Assembly: GCA_027016965.1 (NCBI GenBank)
Contig: JALURI010000109.1
Span: 1 to 14,166 of the forward strand
Direction of reading: 5' to 3'
Source: Geoglobus sp.
Lineage (GTDB): Archaea > Halobacteriota > Archaeoglobi > Archaeoglobales > Archaeoglobaceae
Length of the DNA: 14,166 nucleotides
A program made the position numbers and the translations under genes. A model generated the notes under the pieces. It saw only the letters and a program-made list of their open reading frames with translations, made no database searches and was not told the DNA's origin. This document shows, in pieces, positions 1 through 7,298 of the stretch (position 1 is its first letter; every line of letters begins with the position of its first letter).

Positions 1-554
1 GAATTTCCCTTCTCTGCAAAGAATTTAACAAAATTGAGCATTTTTTCACTTCTCACTGAAAAGTCAAATCCAACAGCGATGGTCTCAAATATGGAAGTTG
101 TCTCCCGTTTTCCTTCAGGATACTGGAATTTTAAAACAAGCACAGGCTTTTTGCTTCTCTTCACAACACCTTCAGAAACACTGCCAAGGAGTATCCCTGC
201 AATAAAACCCTTTCCCTGAGACGGGATCACAATCATGTCAACTCCAGTCTCTTCTACAGTCTCGCAGATTACAGCAGATGGTTCACCGATTCTGGGCTGC
301 AATGTCTGAACTTTCATCCCCTTACTTTCTATCATTTCTGAGAATCTCTCAAGATTTTTCTCTGTATCTCTTTCATAATCATTTATGACCGCCGGAATAT
401 CTATCCCCGAAACAGGTCCGAGAATTTTATTGAGGTCGATTACATGAAGAACGAACACCTCTTCAACACCCATATCTTTCAGGTTTGTGAGGATGGTGAT
501 TCCTGATTCCGACGCCTGCGAGAAATCTGTTGGGTAGAGGATCTTTCTGATCAT
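1..554 (-). CDS. Universal stress protein, tandem UspA domains (C-terminus cut by window edge)
   Basis: The visible 184 residues begin MIRKILYPTDFS, the usual start of a UspA-fold, nucleotide-binding cytoplasmic stress protein. Residues 1-142 form one complete Usp domain. It ends in an ATP-motif-like stretch PSQG-x9-GS (111-125) followed by KKPVLVL. A second domain begins near residue 156 (ETIAVGFDFS) and runs off the left edge, so this is a two-domain Usp. The first Gly of the family's G-x2-G-x9-G-S/T motif is Pro111 here, so ATP binding by domain 1 is uncertain. The ATG is chosen because a TATA-like element lies about 26 bases upstream and no Shine-Dalgarno sequence is visible, which fits a leaderless mRNA. 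It lies downstream of ppaC on the same strand but behind a likely terminator and its own promoter. Family is certain; the specific stress or partner is unknown. Confidence 0.93.
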   Translation of the reverse strand, partial: MIRKILYPTDFSQASESGITILTNLKDMGVEEVFVLHVIDLNKILGPVSGIDIPAVINDYERDTEKNLERFSEMIESKGMKVQTLQPRIGEPSAVICETVEETGVDMIVIPSQGKGFIAGILLGSVSEGVVKRSKKPVLVLKFQYPEGKRETTSIFETIAVGFDFSVRSEKMLNFVKFFAEKGN

Positions 555-576
555 CTCAGAACAATTGTCCGATACC

Positions 577-594
577 TTATTTAACACTTTCGAA
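577..594 (-). promoter_or_regulatory. BRE/TATA promoter for the universal stress gene
   Basis: On the minus strand this reads TTCGAAA, then GTG, then TTAAATAA. The first part fits an archaeal BRE with a CGAAA core and the last a TATA box. The TATA centre (about 580.5) is 26-27 bases before the ATG at 554, so transcription should start at or next to the start codon. This is inferred from spacing; no transcript data are available. Confidence 0.6.
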
Positions 595-595
595 T

Positions 596-630
596 AAAAA
601 AGAGTTTATTCAGTTTGAATTTTGAATAAA
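596..630 (-). terminator. Hairpin plus T-run terminator after ppaC
   Basis: Just after the ppaC stop codon the minus strand has an 8-bp perfect inverted repeat, TTTATTCA / TGAATAAA (arms at 623-630 and 605-612, 10-base loop). A few bases later comes a run of six T (601-596). The stem is AT-rich and weak, but archaeal termination relies mainly on the T-run. It ends before the usp promoter, consistent with separate transcription. Confidence 0.55.
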
Positions 631-636
631 AGTTTT

Positions 637-1557
637 TTAAGAAGAGTATGCTTCCTCAAGAGGTGGGACAATCTCCTTTTTTCTGCTCATTACCCTGTCA
701 AGCCACACTCTGTTATTTTCAAGTTTTGTTCCAAACGCCTTCTCCACAACCGAACCATCATCCACAACAGCCAGCAGAAGTGTCCCTTCCTTGATGATAT
801 CTGTCAGCATCATGTAAACTCCAGCATAACCTCCTTTATCTTTCATTTCGCTCATCCTTCCAAGAAGTTCATGAATTCTCGGCTCAATTACCGACAGATC
901 GACAAGCTCAACCTGACCTATCCCCACCCTGTTTCCTGACATGTTGAAGTCTTTGAAGTCTCTTTTTATTATTTCCTCTGCGCTCATCCTGTCAATATCA
1001 GACAGCTTTGATTTTACTTGAATTCCAAACGTATTCATATCGGTTATCCCGGCTATCCTCGCCAGATCCTCTGCAGCCCGGATATCCTTTTCCGTTGTGG
1101 TTGGGGATTTGAATATCACGGTATCGCTGAGAATGGCTGAAAGCAGAATTCCGGCAATCTGTTTTGGAATTGAAATACCATAATAATCATAAAGCAGTTT
1201 AACAACAGTTGCTGTGCACCCAACAGGCATTGCAAGGAATAAAATCGGATTTGGAGTTGTGATATCTCCGATCTTATGATGATCAATTATCTCAACAATT
1301 TCAGCTTTATCGATGTTATCAATGCTCTGAGAAATATCGCTGTGATCAACAAGAACGACCTTTTTTCCATCCCATTCAGTTACAAGCTCAGGAACGTCAA
1401 CTCCAAATTTCTCAAGGACAAAAGCAGTTTCGGGGTTTATCTCTCCCTGTCTTGCTGCTATTGCATCAACACCAAGGCTTTTTTTCAGCTCAGCATATGC
1501 GATTGCTGAGCAGATGCTGTCTGTATCGGGATTTTTGTGACCCACAACAAATATCAT
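637..1557 (-). CDS. ppaC: Manganese-dependent inorganic pyrophosphatase (DHH family II)
   Basis: Cytosolic enzyme hydrolysing pyrophosphate to two phosphates and so driving biosynthetic reactions forward. At 306 residues it is of normal family length. The N-terminal DHH domain holds all expected metal ligands: His7, Asp11 and Asp13 (GHKNPDTDS), Asp71 (VLVDHSD), His93-His94 (EIIDHHK) and Asp145 (ILSDTV). These match the spacing of the Bacillus subtilis family II enzyme. The C-terminal DHHA2 domain ends in the substrate-binding SRKKEIVPPL motif. No CBS or DRTGG insert is present, so it is probably not nucleotide-regulated. The open frame extends 21 codons upstream, but the ATG at 1557 is preferred: the protein then starts at the conserved first strand, an AAGGTG-like site precedes it, and a TATA box lies about 27 bases upstream. 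The gap to arfC is 43 bases and contains that promoter. Confidence 0.97.
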   Translation of the reverse strand: MIFVVGHKNPDTDSICSAIAYAELKKSLGVDAIAARQGEINPETAFVLEKFGVDVPELVTEWDGKKVVLVDHSDISQSIDNIDKAEIVEIIDHHKIGDITTPNPILFLAMPVGCTATVVKLLYDYYGISIPKQIAGILLSAILSDTVIFKSPTTTEKDIRAAEDLARIAGITDMNTFGIQVKSKLSDIDRMSAEEIIKRDFKDFNMSGNRVGIGQVELVDLSVIEPRIHELLGRMSEMKDKGGYAGVYMMLTDIIKEGTLLLAVVDDGSVVEKAFGTKLENNRVWLDRVMSRKKEIVPPLEEAYSS

Positions 1558-1580
1558 GTCACACCTTAACCGAGCACCGT

Positions 1581-1599
1581 TATTAAAGTTTTCGAAACT
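1581..1599 (-). promoter_or_regulatory. BRE/TATA promoter for ppaC, with a small inverted repeat
   Basis: On the minus strand TTTCGAAAA (BRE-like, CGAAA core) precedes TTTAATA (TATA-like), centred about 27 bases before the ppaC ATG. The BRE half overlaps a perfect 5-bp inverted repeat with a 3-base spacer, AGTTT-TCG-AAACT on the plus strand (1587-1599), which could be an operator. It begins two bases before the arfC stop codon, so ppaC need not depend on the upstream operon. Confidence 0.55.
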
Positions 1600-1600
1600 G

Positions 1601-2263
1601 TTATCTGAGCCTCCACACAACCGCTATTCCGTTTCCGAGAACCTCGAATGACTTCAGCCTTGCCTTCACAGGGATATCAAATGATGTGCCATCGACCACC
1701 GTTGGGGAGTTCTTCCCACCAACAATCAAACCGGAGTAGAACACCCTGACCTCATCAACAAGATTGTCTTTGATGAGAGAGCAGTTGAGCTCTCCCCCTC
1801 CCTCAACCATAATCTTTCTGACTCCCATCTGATACAGATATTCCATCAAAGCTTTCAGATCCACCTTTTCCTTTCCGGCAGTGAAGACCTCAGCTTTTTT
1901 CTTCATCTCCTGAACCTTGCTTCTGTCAGCACTCTCTGAAACTGCCACGAGGGTATCGGCATTTCCGCTGAGTATTTTTGAATTTGACGGAATCCTGCAT
2001 TTGCTGTCTACAACAATTCTGAGGGGGTCTGGCTTCAAACCCTTCTCAATCCTCATTCTTCTGAGTAGTTCGCTTTTCACTGTCAGTTTTGGATCATCTG
2101 ATATAACCGTCCCGATTCCGACCATAATTGCATCACTTTCAGCTCTGAGTTTATCTACAACATGGAGATCTTCCTGAGATGACAGTCTTATCTGCTCTCT
2201 TCTTTCATTGCTTATTTTTCCATCAAGACTTGAGGCGATGTTTATGAATACAAAGGGTCTCAT
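1601..2263 (-). CDS. arfC: 2,5-diamino-6-ribosylamino-4(3H)-pyrimidinone 5'-phosphate reductase (riboflavin/F420 pathway)
   Basis: Cytosolic NAD(P)H-dependent reductase of archaeal riboflavin synthesis, reducing the ribose side chain of the diaminopyrimidine phosphate to the ribityl form. Its product feeds FMN/FAD and the deazaflavin of F420. At 220 residues it is a stand-alone RibD C-terminal/RIB7-type domain with no deaminase part, as is normal in archaea. Visible family motifs are SLDGKI (12-17), GIGTVISDDPKLTV (49-62) and MVEGGGELN (152-160), the last near the cofactor and substrate site. The ATG overlaps the stop of the CinA-like gene by four bases (ATGA), and GAGGGT lies about ten bases upstream. 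It is the last gene of the long minus-strand operon. Its link to the MoxR module may be co-transcription only. Enzyme family is confident; activity is inferred from homology. Confidence 0.93.
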   Translation of the reverse strand: MRPFVFINIASSLDGKISNERREQIRLSSQEDLHVVDKLRAESDAIMVGIGTVISDDPKLTVKSELLRRMRIEKGLKPDPLRIVVDSKCRIPSNSKILSGNADTLVAVSESADRSKVQEMKKKAEVFTAGKEKVDLKALMEYLYQMGVRKIMVEGGGELNCSLIKDNLVDEVRVFYSGLIVGGKNSPTVVDGTSFDIPVKARLKSFEVLGNGIAVVWRLR

Positions 2264-2937
2264 CTGGTCATACCCTCAAAAAACCTCTTTGCACTCTCCA
2301 CTCTCGAAAGGTCTCTTCCTGAGAACTTCACAAGGACATAACCGGGCTTGGGATATGAGCCGATTTCAACGTCGGGATACTTTTCAACCACCCTGTGAAG
2401 AATGTCCACAATGTTCTCTTCATATCCATCAATTCTCAGATAATCAACATGAAAGTCCTCCTTCACAAATCTCCCCACTATTTTTTCAAAGGTGTCCTTC
2501 ATTTCAACAGGAACTCCGGGCATCGCTGCAACATTCTCAACAACAAAGGCAGGTGCAACTCCGGAGGTGTTTTCAACAATCTCTGCACCTGCCGGAACCT
2601 TTGCGATTTTGTTTATTACCTCAGACCTGTTCGTCCATCTCCTCACCATTCTCTCAGCTTCCTCACTGTGGACAACCTTTCTGTTTAAAGCAAGAGCAAC
2701 GCCTTCAGCGGTGACATCGTCATGTGTTGCACCCAGTCCTCCTGTGATAAATACAAAATCATATTTCATAAGCCTTCTGAGTTCCTCTGCTATGTCCTCG
2801 ACCCTATCAGGAACAACAACCACTCTCTCAACCCTGTGACCAAGCATAGTGATCCTTTTGGATATGTAGGCAGCATTGCTCTCGCTGATCTCTCCGCTCA
2901 GAATTTCATTTCCAACAACAAGAATTGCAAATTTCAT
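2260..2937 (-). CDS. CinA N-terminal / MoaB-Mog-fold (molybdopterin-binding-like) protein
   Basis: A 225-residue single-domain protein of the CinA N-terminal (COG1058-type) family, with the MoaB/Mog molybdopterin-binding fold. Motifs seen are VVGNEILSGEI (7-17), the glycine-rich TGGLGATHDD (65-74) and MPGVPVEM (139-146). The C-terminal amidase (NMN deamidase) domain of full CinA is absent. Some relatives are reported to hydrolyse ADP-ribose, others are only annotated as molybdopterin-binding, so the reaction is not assigned. The frame can start at TTG two codons earlier, but the ATG at 2937 is preferred: it forms an ATGA overlap with the MoxR stop and has AAGGGTGA at a suitable distance. It is coupled at its other end to arfC in the same way. 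Family is clear; substrate is unknown. Confidence 0.88.
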   Translation of the reverse strand: MKFAILVVGNEILSGEISESNAAYISKRITMLGHRVERVVVVPDRVEDIAEELRRLMKYDFVFITGGLGATHDDVTAEGVALALNRKVVHSEEAERMVRRWTNRSEVINKIAKVPAGAEIVENTSGVAPAFVVENVAAMPGVPVEMKDTFEKIVGRFVKEDFHVDYLRIDGYEENIVDILHRVVEKYPDVEIGSYPKPGYVLVKFSGRDLSRVESAKRFFEGMTR

Positions 2938-3893
2938 CTCCAATCACCCTTTGGAACCTCAACACTCTCCATCGCATCCTTTACAACCTCTTCAGTCCTG
3001 GCTCCCTCAATTTCATATTCAAGCTTGAGTATTATTCTGTGGGCGAGACATTCGTAAACAACACTCTTCACGTCATCTGGGATTACATAGCTTCTTCCGT
3101 CCATAAGTGCCATTGCTCTGCTCATCTTCAGGAGTGCAAGTCCTCCCCTCGGACTGGCTCCAAGTTCAACCATCTCATGGTCTCTCGTTTTTCTTACAAG
3201 CTCTGCAATGTACTTCAGGATTTTTGGATCCACATACACATTTTCAACAGCCTTCTGCATTCTGGAAAATACAGCAAGATTGACTGCTGGAACAATTTCC
3301 GAGGTTGGATCATCTCTTTTCCACCTTATTCTTCTATACAGAATTTCAATCTCATCGTCAACGCTTTCAGGATATCCCGGAATAAGCCTTATGAGAAACC
3401 TGTCTATCTGCGCTTCAGGCAGTGGATATGTCCCCTCCTGCTCAACAGGATTCTGGGTAGCAAGGACAAAGAATGGAGATGGAAGCATAAATGTTTCACC
3501 CTCAATGGTTACCTGCCTTTCTTCCATTGCTTCAAGCAGTGCTGCCTGGGTTTTGGGTGGACTTCTGTTGATCTCGTCTGCAAGCAGGACATTTGTGAAT
3601 ATCGGTCCTTTTTCGATCACAAAATTCCCATTTCTCAGTATCTTTGTGCCTGTTATATCCGCAGGCAGAAGATCGGGAGTGAACTGGACCCTTGTAAATT
3701 CAGCACCTATGGATCTGGCGAATATTTTTGCAAGGAGAGTCTTTCCAAGTCCAGGAAAGTCCTCAAAAAGAACGTTTCCGTTTGAAAGACTTGATCCGAG
3801 TATTTTCCTTACAAGTTCCTCGCTCCCCACGTAGTACTCTGACACCCTCTCAACTATCTCGTTTGTTTTTCTGAAAAATTCATCTTCTCTCAT
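2934..3893 (-). CDS. MoxR-family AAA+ ATPase
   Basis: A 319-residue cytosolic AAA+ ATPase of the MoxR group, chaperone-like ATPases that usually act on partner proteins encoded beside them. In order it shows Walker A in FEDFPGLGKTLLAK (Lys51), Walker B in LLADEINRSPPKTQ (Asp106-Glu107), the sensor-1 region ATQNPVEQEGTYPLPEAQIDRF-type segment (from about residue 145), and the sensor-2 region GASPRGG in the lid domain. All ATPase residues look intact. The frame is open to a TTG 21 bases upstream, but the ATG at 3893 is preferred, with GGTGG before it. It then overlaps the preceding membrane-protein gene by 14 bases. Here moxR comes after its DUF58, membrane and transglutaminase-fold partners, whereas it is often the first gene of such operons. 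The likely role is remodelling this membrane module. Confidence 0.96.
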   Translation of the reverse strand: MREDEFFRKTNEIVERVSEYYVGSEELVRKILGSSLSNGNVLFEDFPGLGKTLLAKIFARSIGAEFTRVQFTPDLLPADITGTKILRNGNFVIEKGPIFTNVLLADEINRSPPKTQAALLEAMEERQVTIEGETFMLPSPFFVLATQNPVEQEGTYPLPEAQIDRFLIRLIPGYPESVDDEIEILYRRIRWKRDDPTSEIVPAVNLAVFSRMQKAVENVYVDPKILKYIAELVRKTRDHEMVELGASPRGGLALLKMSRAMALMDGRSYVIPDDVKSVVYECLAHRIILKLEYEIEGARTEEVVKDAMESVEVPKGDWR

Positions 3894-4803
3894 CCACACC
3901 ACCAATTTGTTCAAACATCTGTTTCACCATATTCAATTTTCCCAGTCGTTTTGATCTTCTTCTTCGAGTTATGATCTGTTTTTCAAAACCAAATGTGAAT
4001 CTTGGAATTTTTTCCCGATCAACAATTATTCTGATGAGCTTTTCCATCTCACTCACACTCATCCCGGATCTTGACATTGTATAACTCAGAAGTGACAGAA
4101 GGGGGACAGGATCGCCATTTTCAATGTAAGCTTTTTCTGCCCTTCGGGCAAAACTGTCGAAATCGGAAAAACCAGCCTCCCCAATCTCGACTTCCTCGAT
4201 TTCAAACCTCAATTTTCCAAGGAAATAAATTATTCCAGTTGCAACAATAATCCAGTCTGCAAAGCTTCTTATTCCCGGATAGAGAGACTCTCTGAACTGA
4301 ACATAGTAAACTGAAGATAGAACAGCCAGAAAAACCAGAAAAGCTCTGTGATCTATTAAAAATTCAAATTTTTCAGATATGGCTGGAAGAATTATCGTTA
4401 TGGCAATCAAAATGGATGAAATGATGAGAGGAAGTTTCATCTGATCCATGGGATAAACATCAGGTAGAAAAACAAAGGCAATGACAAGAACAAAAATTCC
4501 AGCTGTATTCAGAATGTACCCACGACTGTAATGCAGTAAAGGCAGAGAAAGAGAAAATCCAGCTGAAATTAAGTAAACAAAAATTCCTTCCGGATACTTG
4601 AAGTAGCCAATGGCTGTGTCTATGGAAATATAGATGAGTCCAAAAAGCAAAGGAATTTTCAGAAACTCTATTTTCTGGAGTCGCGAAACTATCTCATAAG
4701 CAACATACATCCCTGCAAATGCTACGAGAGGAACAAAATCTTTTGTTAAGTAATAGTATGCTCCGAGCAGAAAAAGAGAGGCTATTGCAATAAAAATTCT
4801 CAC
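3880..4803 (-). CDS. Polytopic membrane protein of unknown function, MoxR operon
   Basis: Not recognised as a named family. It has 307 residues with about seven or eight hydrophobic segments (roughly 3-20, 24-38, 49-64, 73-92, 98-114, 124-142, 153-168 and 182-198). A charged, probably cytosolic tail of about 105 residues follows, with a predicted helical stretch around 215-265 and a cluster of four Arg (280-283). The start is GTG, overlapping the transglutaminase-like stop as GTGA. Membrane proteins are regular members of MoxR-DUF58-transglutaminase operons, so the inferred role is part of the membrane complex, with the tail a candidate contact for MoxR or for the cytosolic domain of the transglutaminase-like protein. 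No catalytic motif is visible. Confidence 0.85.
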   Translation of the reverse strand: MRIFIAIASLFLLGAYYYLTKDFVPLVAFAGMYVAYEIVSRLQKIEFLKIPLLFGLIYISIDTAIGYFKYPEGIFVYLISAGFSLSLPLLHYSRGYILNTAGIFVLVIAFVFLPDVYPMDQMKLPLIISSILIAITIILPAISEKFEFLIDHRAFLVFLAVLSSVYYVQFRESLYPGIRSFADWIIVATGIIYFLGKLRFEIEEVEIGEAGFSDFDSFARRAEKAYIENGDPVPLLSLLSYTMSRSGMSVSEMEKLIRIIVDREKIPRFTFGFEKQIITRRRRSKRLGKLNMVKQMFEQIGGVDERR

Positions 4804-7298
4804 TTTATCTCACCTCTCAAACACATGCATATCTCAAATGATTCGATGAACTCTCTTCTTGAGTACTCTCTTACCCCGGCATACTCATAGAGCTCAAAGA
4901 GTCGGAGTAGCTTTTTCTTCTTTTCAGGGTTTGCTCTAAGTTTTTCCATCACTTCTCTTGCAGTCAGGTTTTCAGTTCTGATGCCTTTATTTTCAAGCTC
5001 TTTCTCAAACATTCTGAAGATCCTCTCCACACCCCTCCCGTAATCCTCCACTATTTCAACTGACTTATGAATCTTTTTTCTTACCTTTCCGTTTTTAACT
5101 GCTTTCACGGTAACTGTATGCAACCCTGGACTGTCGATCTGGAATTCTCTATCTGCTATTCTTCCATCCACATCAACAACACACGGGTAGTTAGAAACCA
5201 CCATGTATCTGATCTTCTCTCCGGCTTTCCAGATATCGGGGAGCTCCGAATATTCCTTTATAAATTCAAATTTGATTCTGGGAAACCTCAGGTAATGGTA
5301 AGCCAGAAGACCTGCAATAACTGGAATCGGAAGAAGGTACACAGCAGGATTGATTTTTTCATATTCAAGCGATGACGGAAGGTGAAGATCATCTCCCGAA
5401 TACAAAACATAGTATCGTCCAGTGTCTTTTTTCACCTGAACCTGGCCATTGATGAGCATATACTTTTCACCATTAATCTCCATAAATCCAGTTGGAACAG
5501 TACCAGAATTTGATACAACTCTGAACACAATCACATCTTCCCCTTCTTCTACTTCAATTTTTGTTCTTGCCTTCGAAAACAAAATCAGCTTTTTCTCAAA
5601 TCCACCTGTCACAACCTCAAGACTTAACTTTCCGGGCCTGTCGGGGCGGAATGACAGGGTTAAATTTTCTCTATACACTGAGTATTCCATTCCATTTATT
5701 GAAATATTCCCTCTGTATGGTTTTCCGTTAAAGAAAACTCCTATGGTTATGGTATTTTTTTCTCCTGCAATCAGTGTTCTGTTGGATACGGTAATAAAAA
5801 ATTCTCCGACTTCAACCGTTCTTTCTACACTCACCTCTCCAAACAGACCCTCCTTTGGTGAGATGACCTTTATCCTGTGGTATCCCTTAGATAGCGTGAG
5901 ATTCAGCATTGCCTCACCTTTCTCATCTGTTTTGAGACGGTATGTTGCATCATCTACCTGAACAATGACAGATTTATTCGAAACACTCTGATTTCTGTAT
6001 GTTATCTTCACCATCAGAGTGAATTCTTCAGGAACAAAGTCGATCAGATTTGTTTCCACATCCGGTACCGACAGAACTTTTACCTCAGGATCACTCCATG
6101 AGTCCATATAAAGAAGACTGCCTGTATAGTGAGCAACAATACTGTACTTTCCGCTCTGATTGATTCTTTCTGTAAGAGAAAATGAACCGTTCTCTACTCT
6201 TGAAATACCGAGAAGCATTCCATCAGCATCGGTCTTGTTATTTTTCAGATAAATCTCGACGTATCCACTTTCAACAGTCCTTCCGTTTATTACTCGAACA
6301 GTCCCTTCTATGCTGACGTTTTCACCCTCAAGAATCTCGCTGTCCCATTGTGTTATTTCCGTGGATGTAGGTATTTTGTATCTCACCTTCGGAGTTGGAT
6401 CGAATTCAATCCAGCTATCTCCAAGCTTCACCTCAGCCCACATGTGAGCCTGGCATGAGTATACAACCTGAGAAGAGGAGGTTGGATCAGCAAGATAGCC
6501 AAAAACAGCTCTTGCAGGAATATCGATGGATGTTACAAGGGCGATGAATGCTGTGGTAAAATGAGTTGCAATACCTTTTTTCTCCTGAAACAGAAACACA
6601 TATGATGAAATTTCGGTGTTGTTGAAATAGGGAGAGTACTCGTAATTATCTTTCAGGTAATTTTCAATCATTTTCACTCTCTCATAATCAGTTGTGGCAT
6701 TTTCCGTTATCTTCATCGCCAGATCTCTTATACTTAGATATTCATACCCGCTCATTTCAATCTCTGCAAGTTTGTGGTCTCCCCTATCCGATGAGAAATT
6801 CTCTCTTGGAGATATTACTCCATAATATGTGACCGTGACATTTTTTGCATAGAAAATACCAGCTGAGGAGTTGTACCGTGCCTGAATGGAGATTGAAGAA
6901 GTATCCTTTGCAACAGGGAGATACCCTGACAGATTTACAAGGGGCTTTACTGCATAAACCCTTCCAAAATTGAAACTCATCTGATCAAACATGTCAAGTT
7001 CATCTGCTGTCCATATTCCAGATGAGAAGCGAGATGAAACATGCGTTCTCAGCCGGGTGTGATTTTCGTCAATTCCGGAAACAATGAAAATCGGAACACA
7101 TGATGGGTTTGAGCTACCTGAAAGGCTCATTTCAGACTTGTACAGCTCTGCCGGAGTTACAATTTCACCGGTTTGCTCCTGAAAAACACTCTCACCCAAA
7201 AGCCCAGGAAAGCCGGTTCTGCTGAAATCAAGGGATGAGAGGAATGATGACAGTATTATCAGTGATATCACAGCAATCAGCGCTGGGATCTCCTTCAT
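4800..7298 (-). CDS. Membrane-anchored transglutaminase-fold protein lacking the catalytic Cys, with Ig-like repeats and DUF4129-like tail
   Basis: An 832-residue protein. It has an N-terminal membrane segment (about 5-20), an extracytoplasmic region with a transglutaminase-core domain (about 185-305), a chain of beta-sandwich Ig/transthyretin-like domains (about 325-645), a second membrane segment (about 652-670), and a cytosolic tail. The last 75 residues, with LTAREVMEKL and YEYAGVREYSRREF, resemble DUF4129. The core shows family signatures IPARAVFGYL, QAHMWAEV (His285) and WIEFDPTP (Asp300). The catalytic-Cys motif, normally G-x-C-x-H-F, reads GIATHF, with Ala244 encoded by GCA. It is therefore probably not an active transglutaminase or protease; a binding or scaffold role is inferred. 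Cys282, three residues before the His, is the only nearby thiol. The ATG overlaps the previous stop (ATGA), with GGAGGT upstream. Domain calls are confident, the Ig boundaries rough. Confidence 0.92.
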   Translation of the reverse strand: MKEIPALIAVISLIILSSFLSSLDFSRTGFPGLLGESVFQEQTGEIVTPAELYKSEMSLSGSSNPSCVPIFIVSGIDENHTRLRTHVSSRFSSGIWTADELDMFDQMSFNFGRVYAVKPLVNLSGYLPVAKDTSSISIQARYNSSAGIFYAKNVTVTYYGVISPRENFSSDRGDHKLAEIEMSGYEYLSIRDLAMKITENATTDYERVKMIENYLKDNYEYSPYFNNTEISSYVFLFQEKKGIATHFTTAFIALVTSIDIPARAVFGYLADPTSSSQVVYSCQAHMWAEVKLGDSWIEFDPTPKVRYKIPTSTEITQWDSEILEGENVSIEGTVRVINGRTVESGYVEIYLKNNKTDADGMLLGISRVENGSFSLTERINQSGKYSIVAHYTGSLLYMDSWSDPEVKVLSVPDVETNLIDFVPEEFTLMVKITYRNQSVSNKSVIVQVDDATYRLKTDEKGEAMLNLTLSKGYHRIKVISPKEGLFGEVSVERTVEVGEFFITVSNRTLIAGEKNTITIGVFFNGKPYRGNISINGMEYSVYRENLTLSFRPDRPGKLSLEVVTGGFEKKLILFSKARTKIEVEEGEDVIVFRVVSNSGTVPTGFMEINGEKYMLINGQVQVKKDTGRYYVLYSGDDLHLPSSLEYEKINPAVYLLPIPVIAGLLAYHYLRFPRIKFEFIKEYSELPDIWKAGEKIRYMVVSNYPCVVDVDGRIADREFQIDSPGLHTVTVKAVKNGKVRKKIHKSVEIVEDYGRGVERIFRMFEKELENKGIRTENLTAREVMEKLRANPEKKKKLLRLFELYEYAGVREYSRREFIESFEICMCLRGEIK

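Noticed and set aside
1558..1620. 21-codon N-terminal extension of ppaC
   Set aside because: It crosses the likely promoter and overlaps the arfC 3' end. Family members begin at the MIFVVGHKNPD strand.
2208..2714. Plus-strand open frame of 168 codons
   Set aside because: It lies opposite arfC and the CinA-like gene, which have clear family motifs. Its product has no recognisable domain and no ribosome site supports it.
2925..3834. Two overlapping plus-strand open frames of 286 and 208 codons
   Set aside because: Both are opposite the MoxR ATPase gene, whose Walker and sensor motifs are intact. Their products are low-complexity with no conserved motif.
5449..5961. Plus-strand open frame of 170 codons
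   Set aside because: It is opposite the Ig-like part of the transglutaminase-fold gene; the Ser/Thr/Phe-rich product is typical of an antisense shadow.
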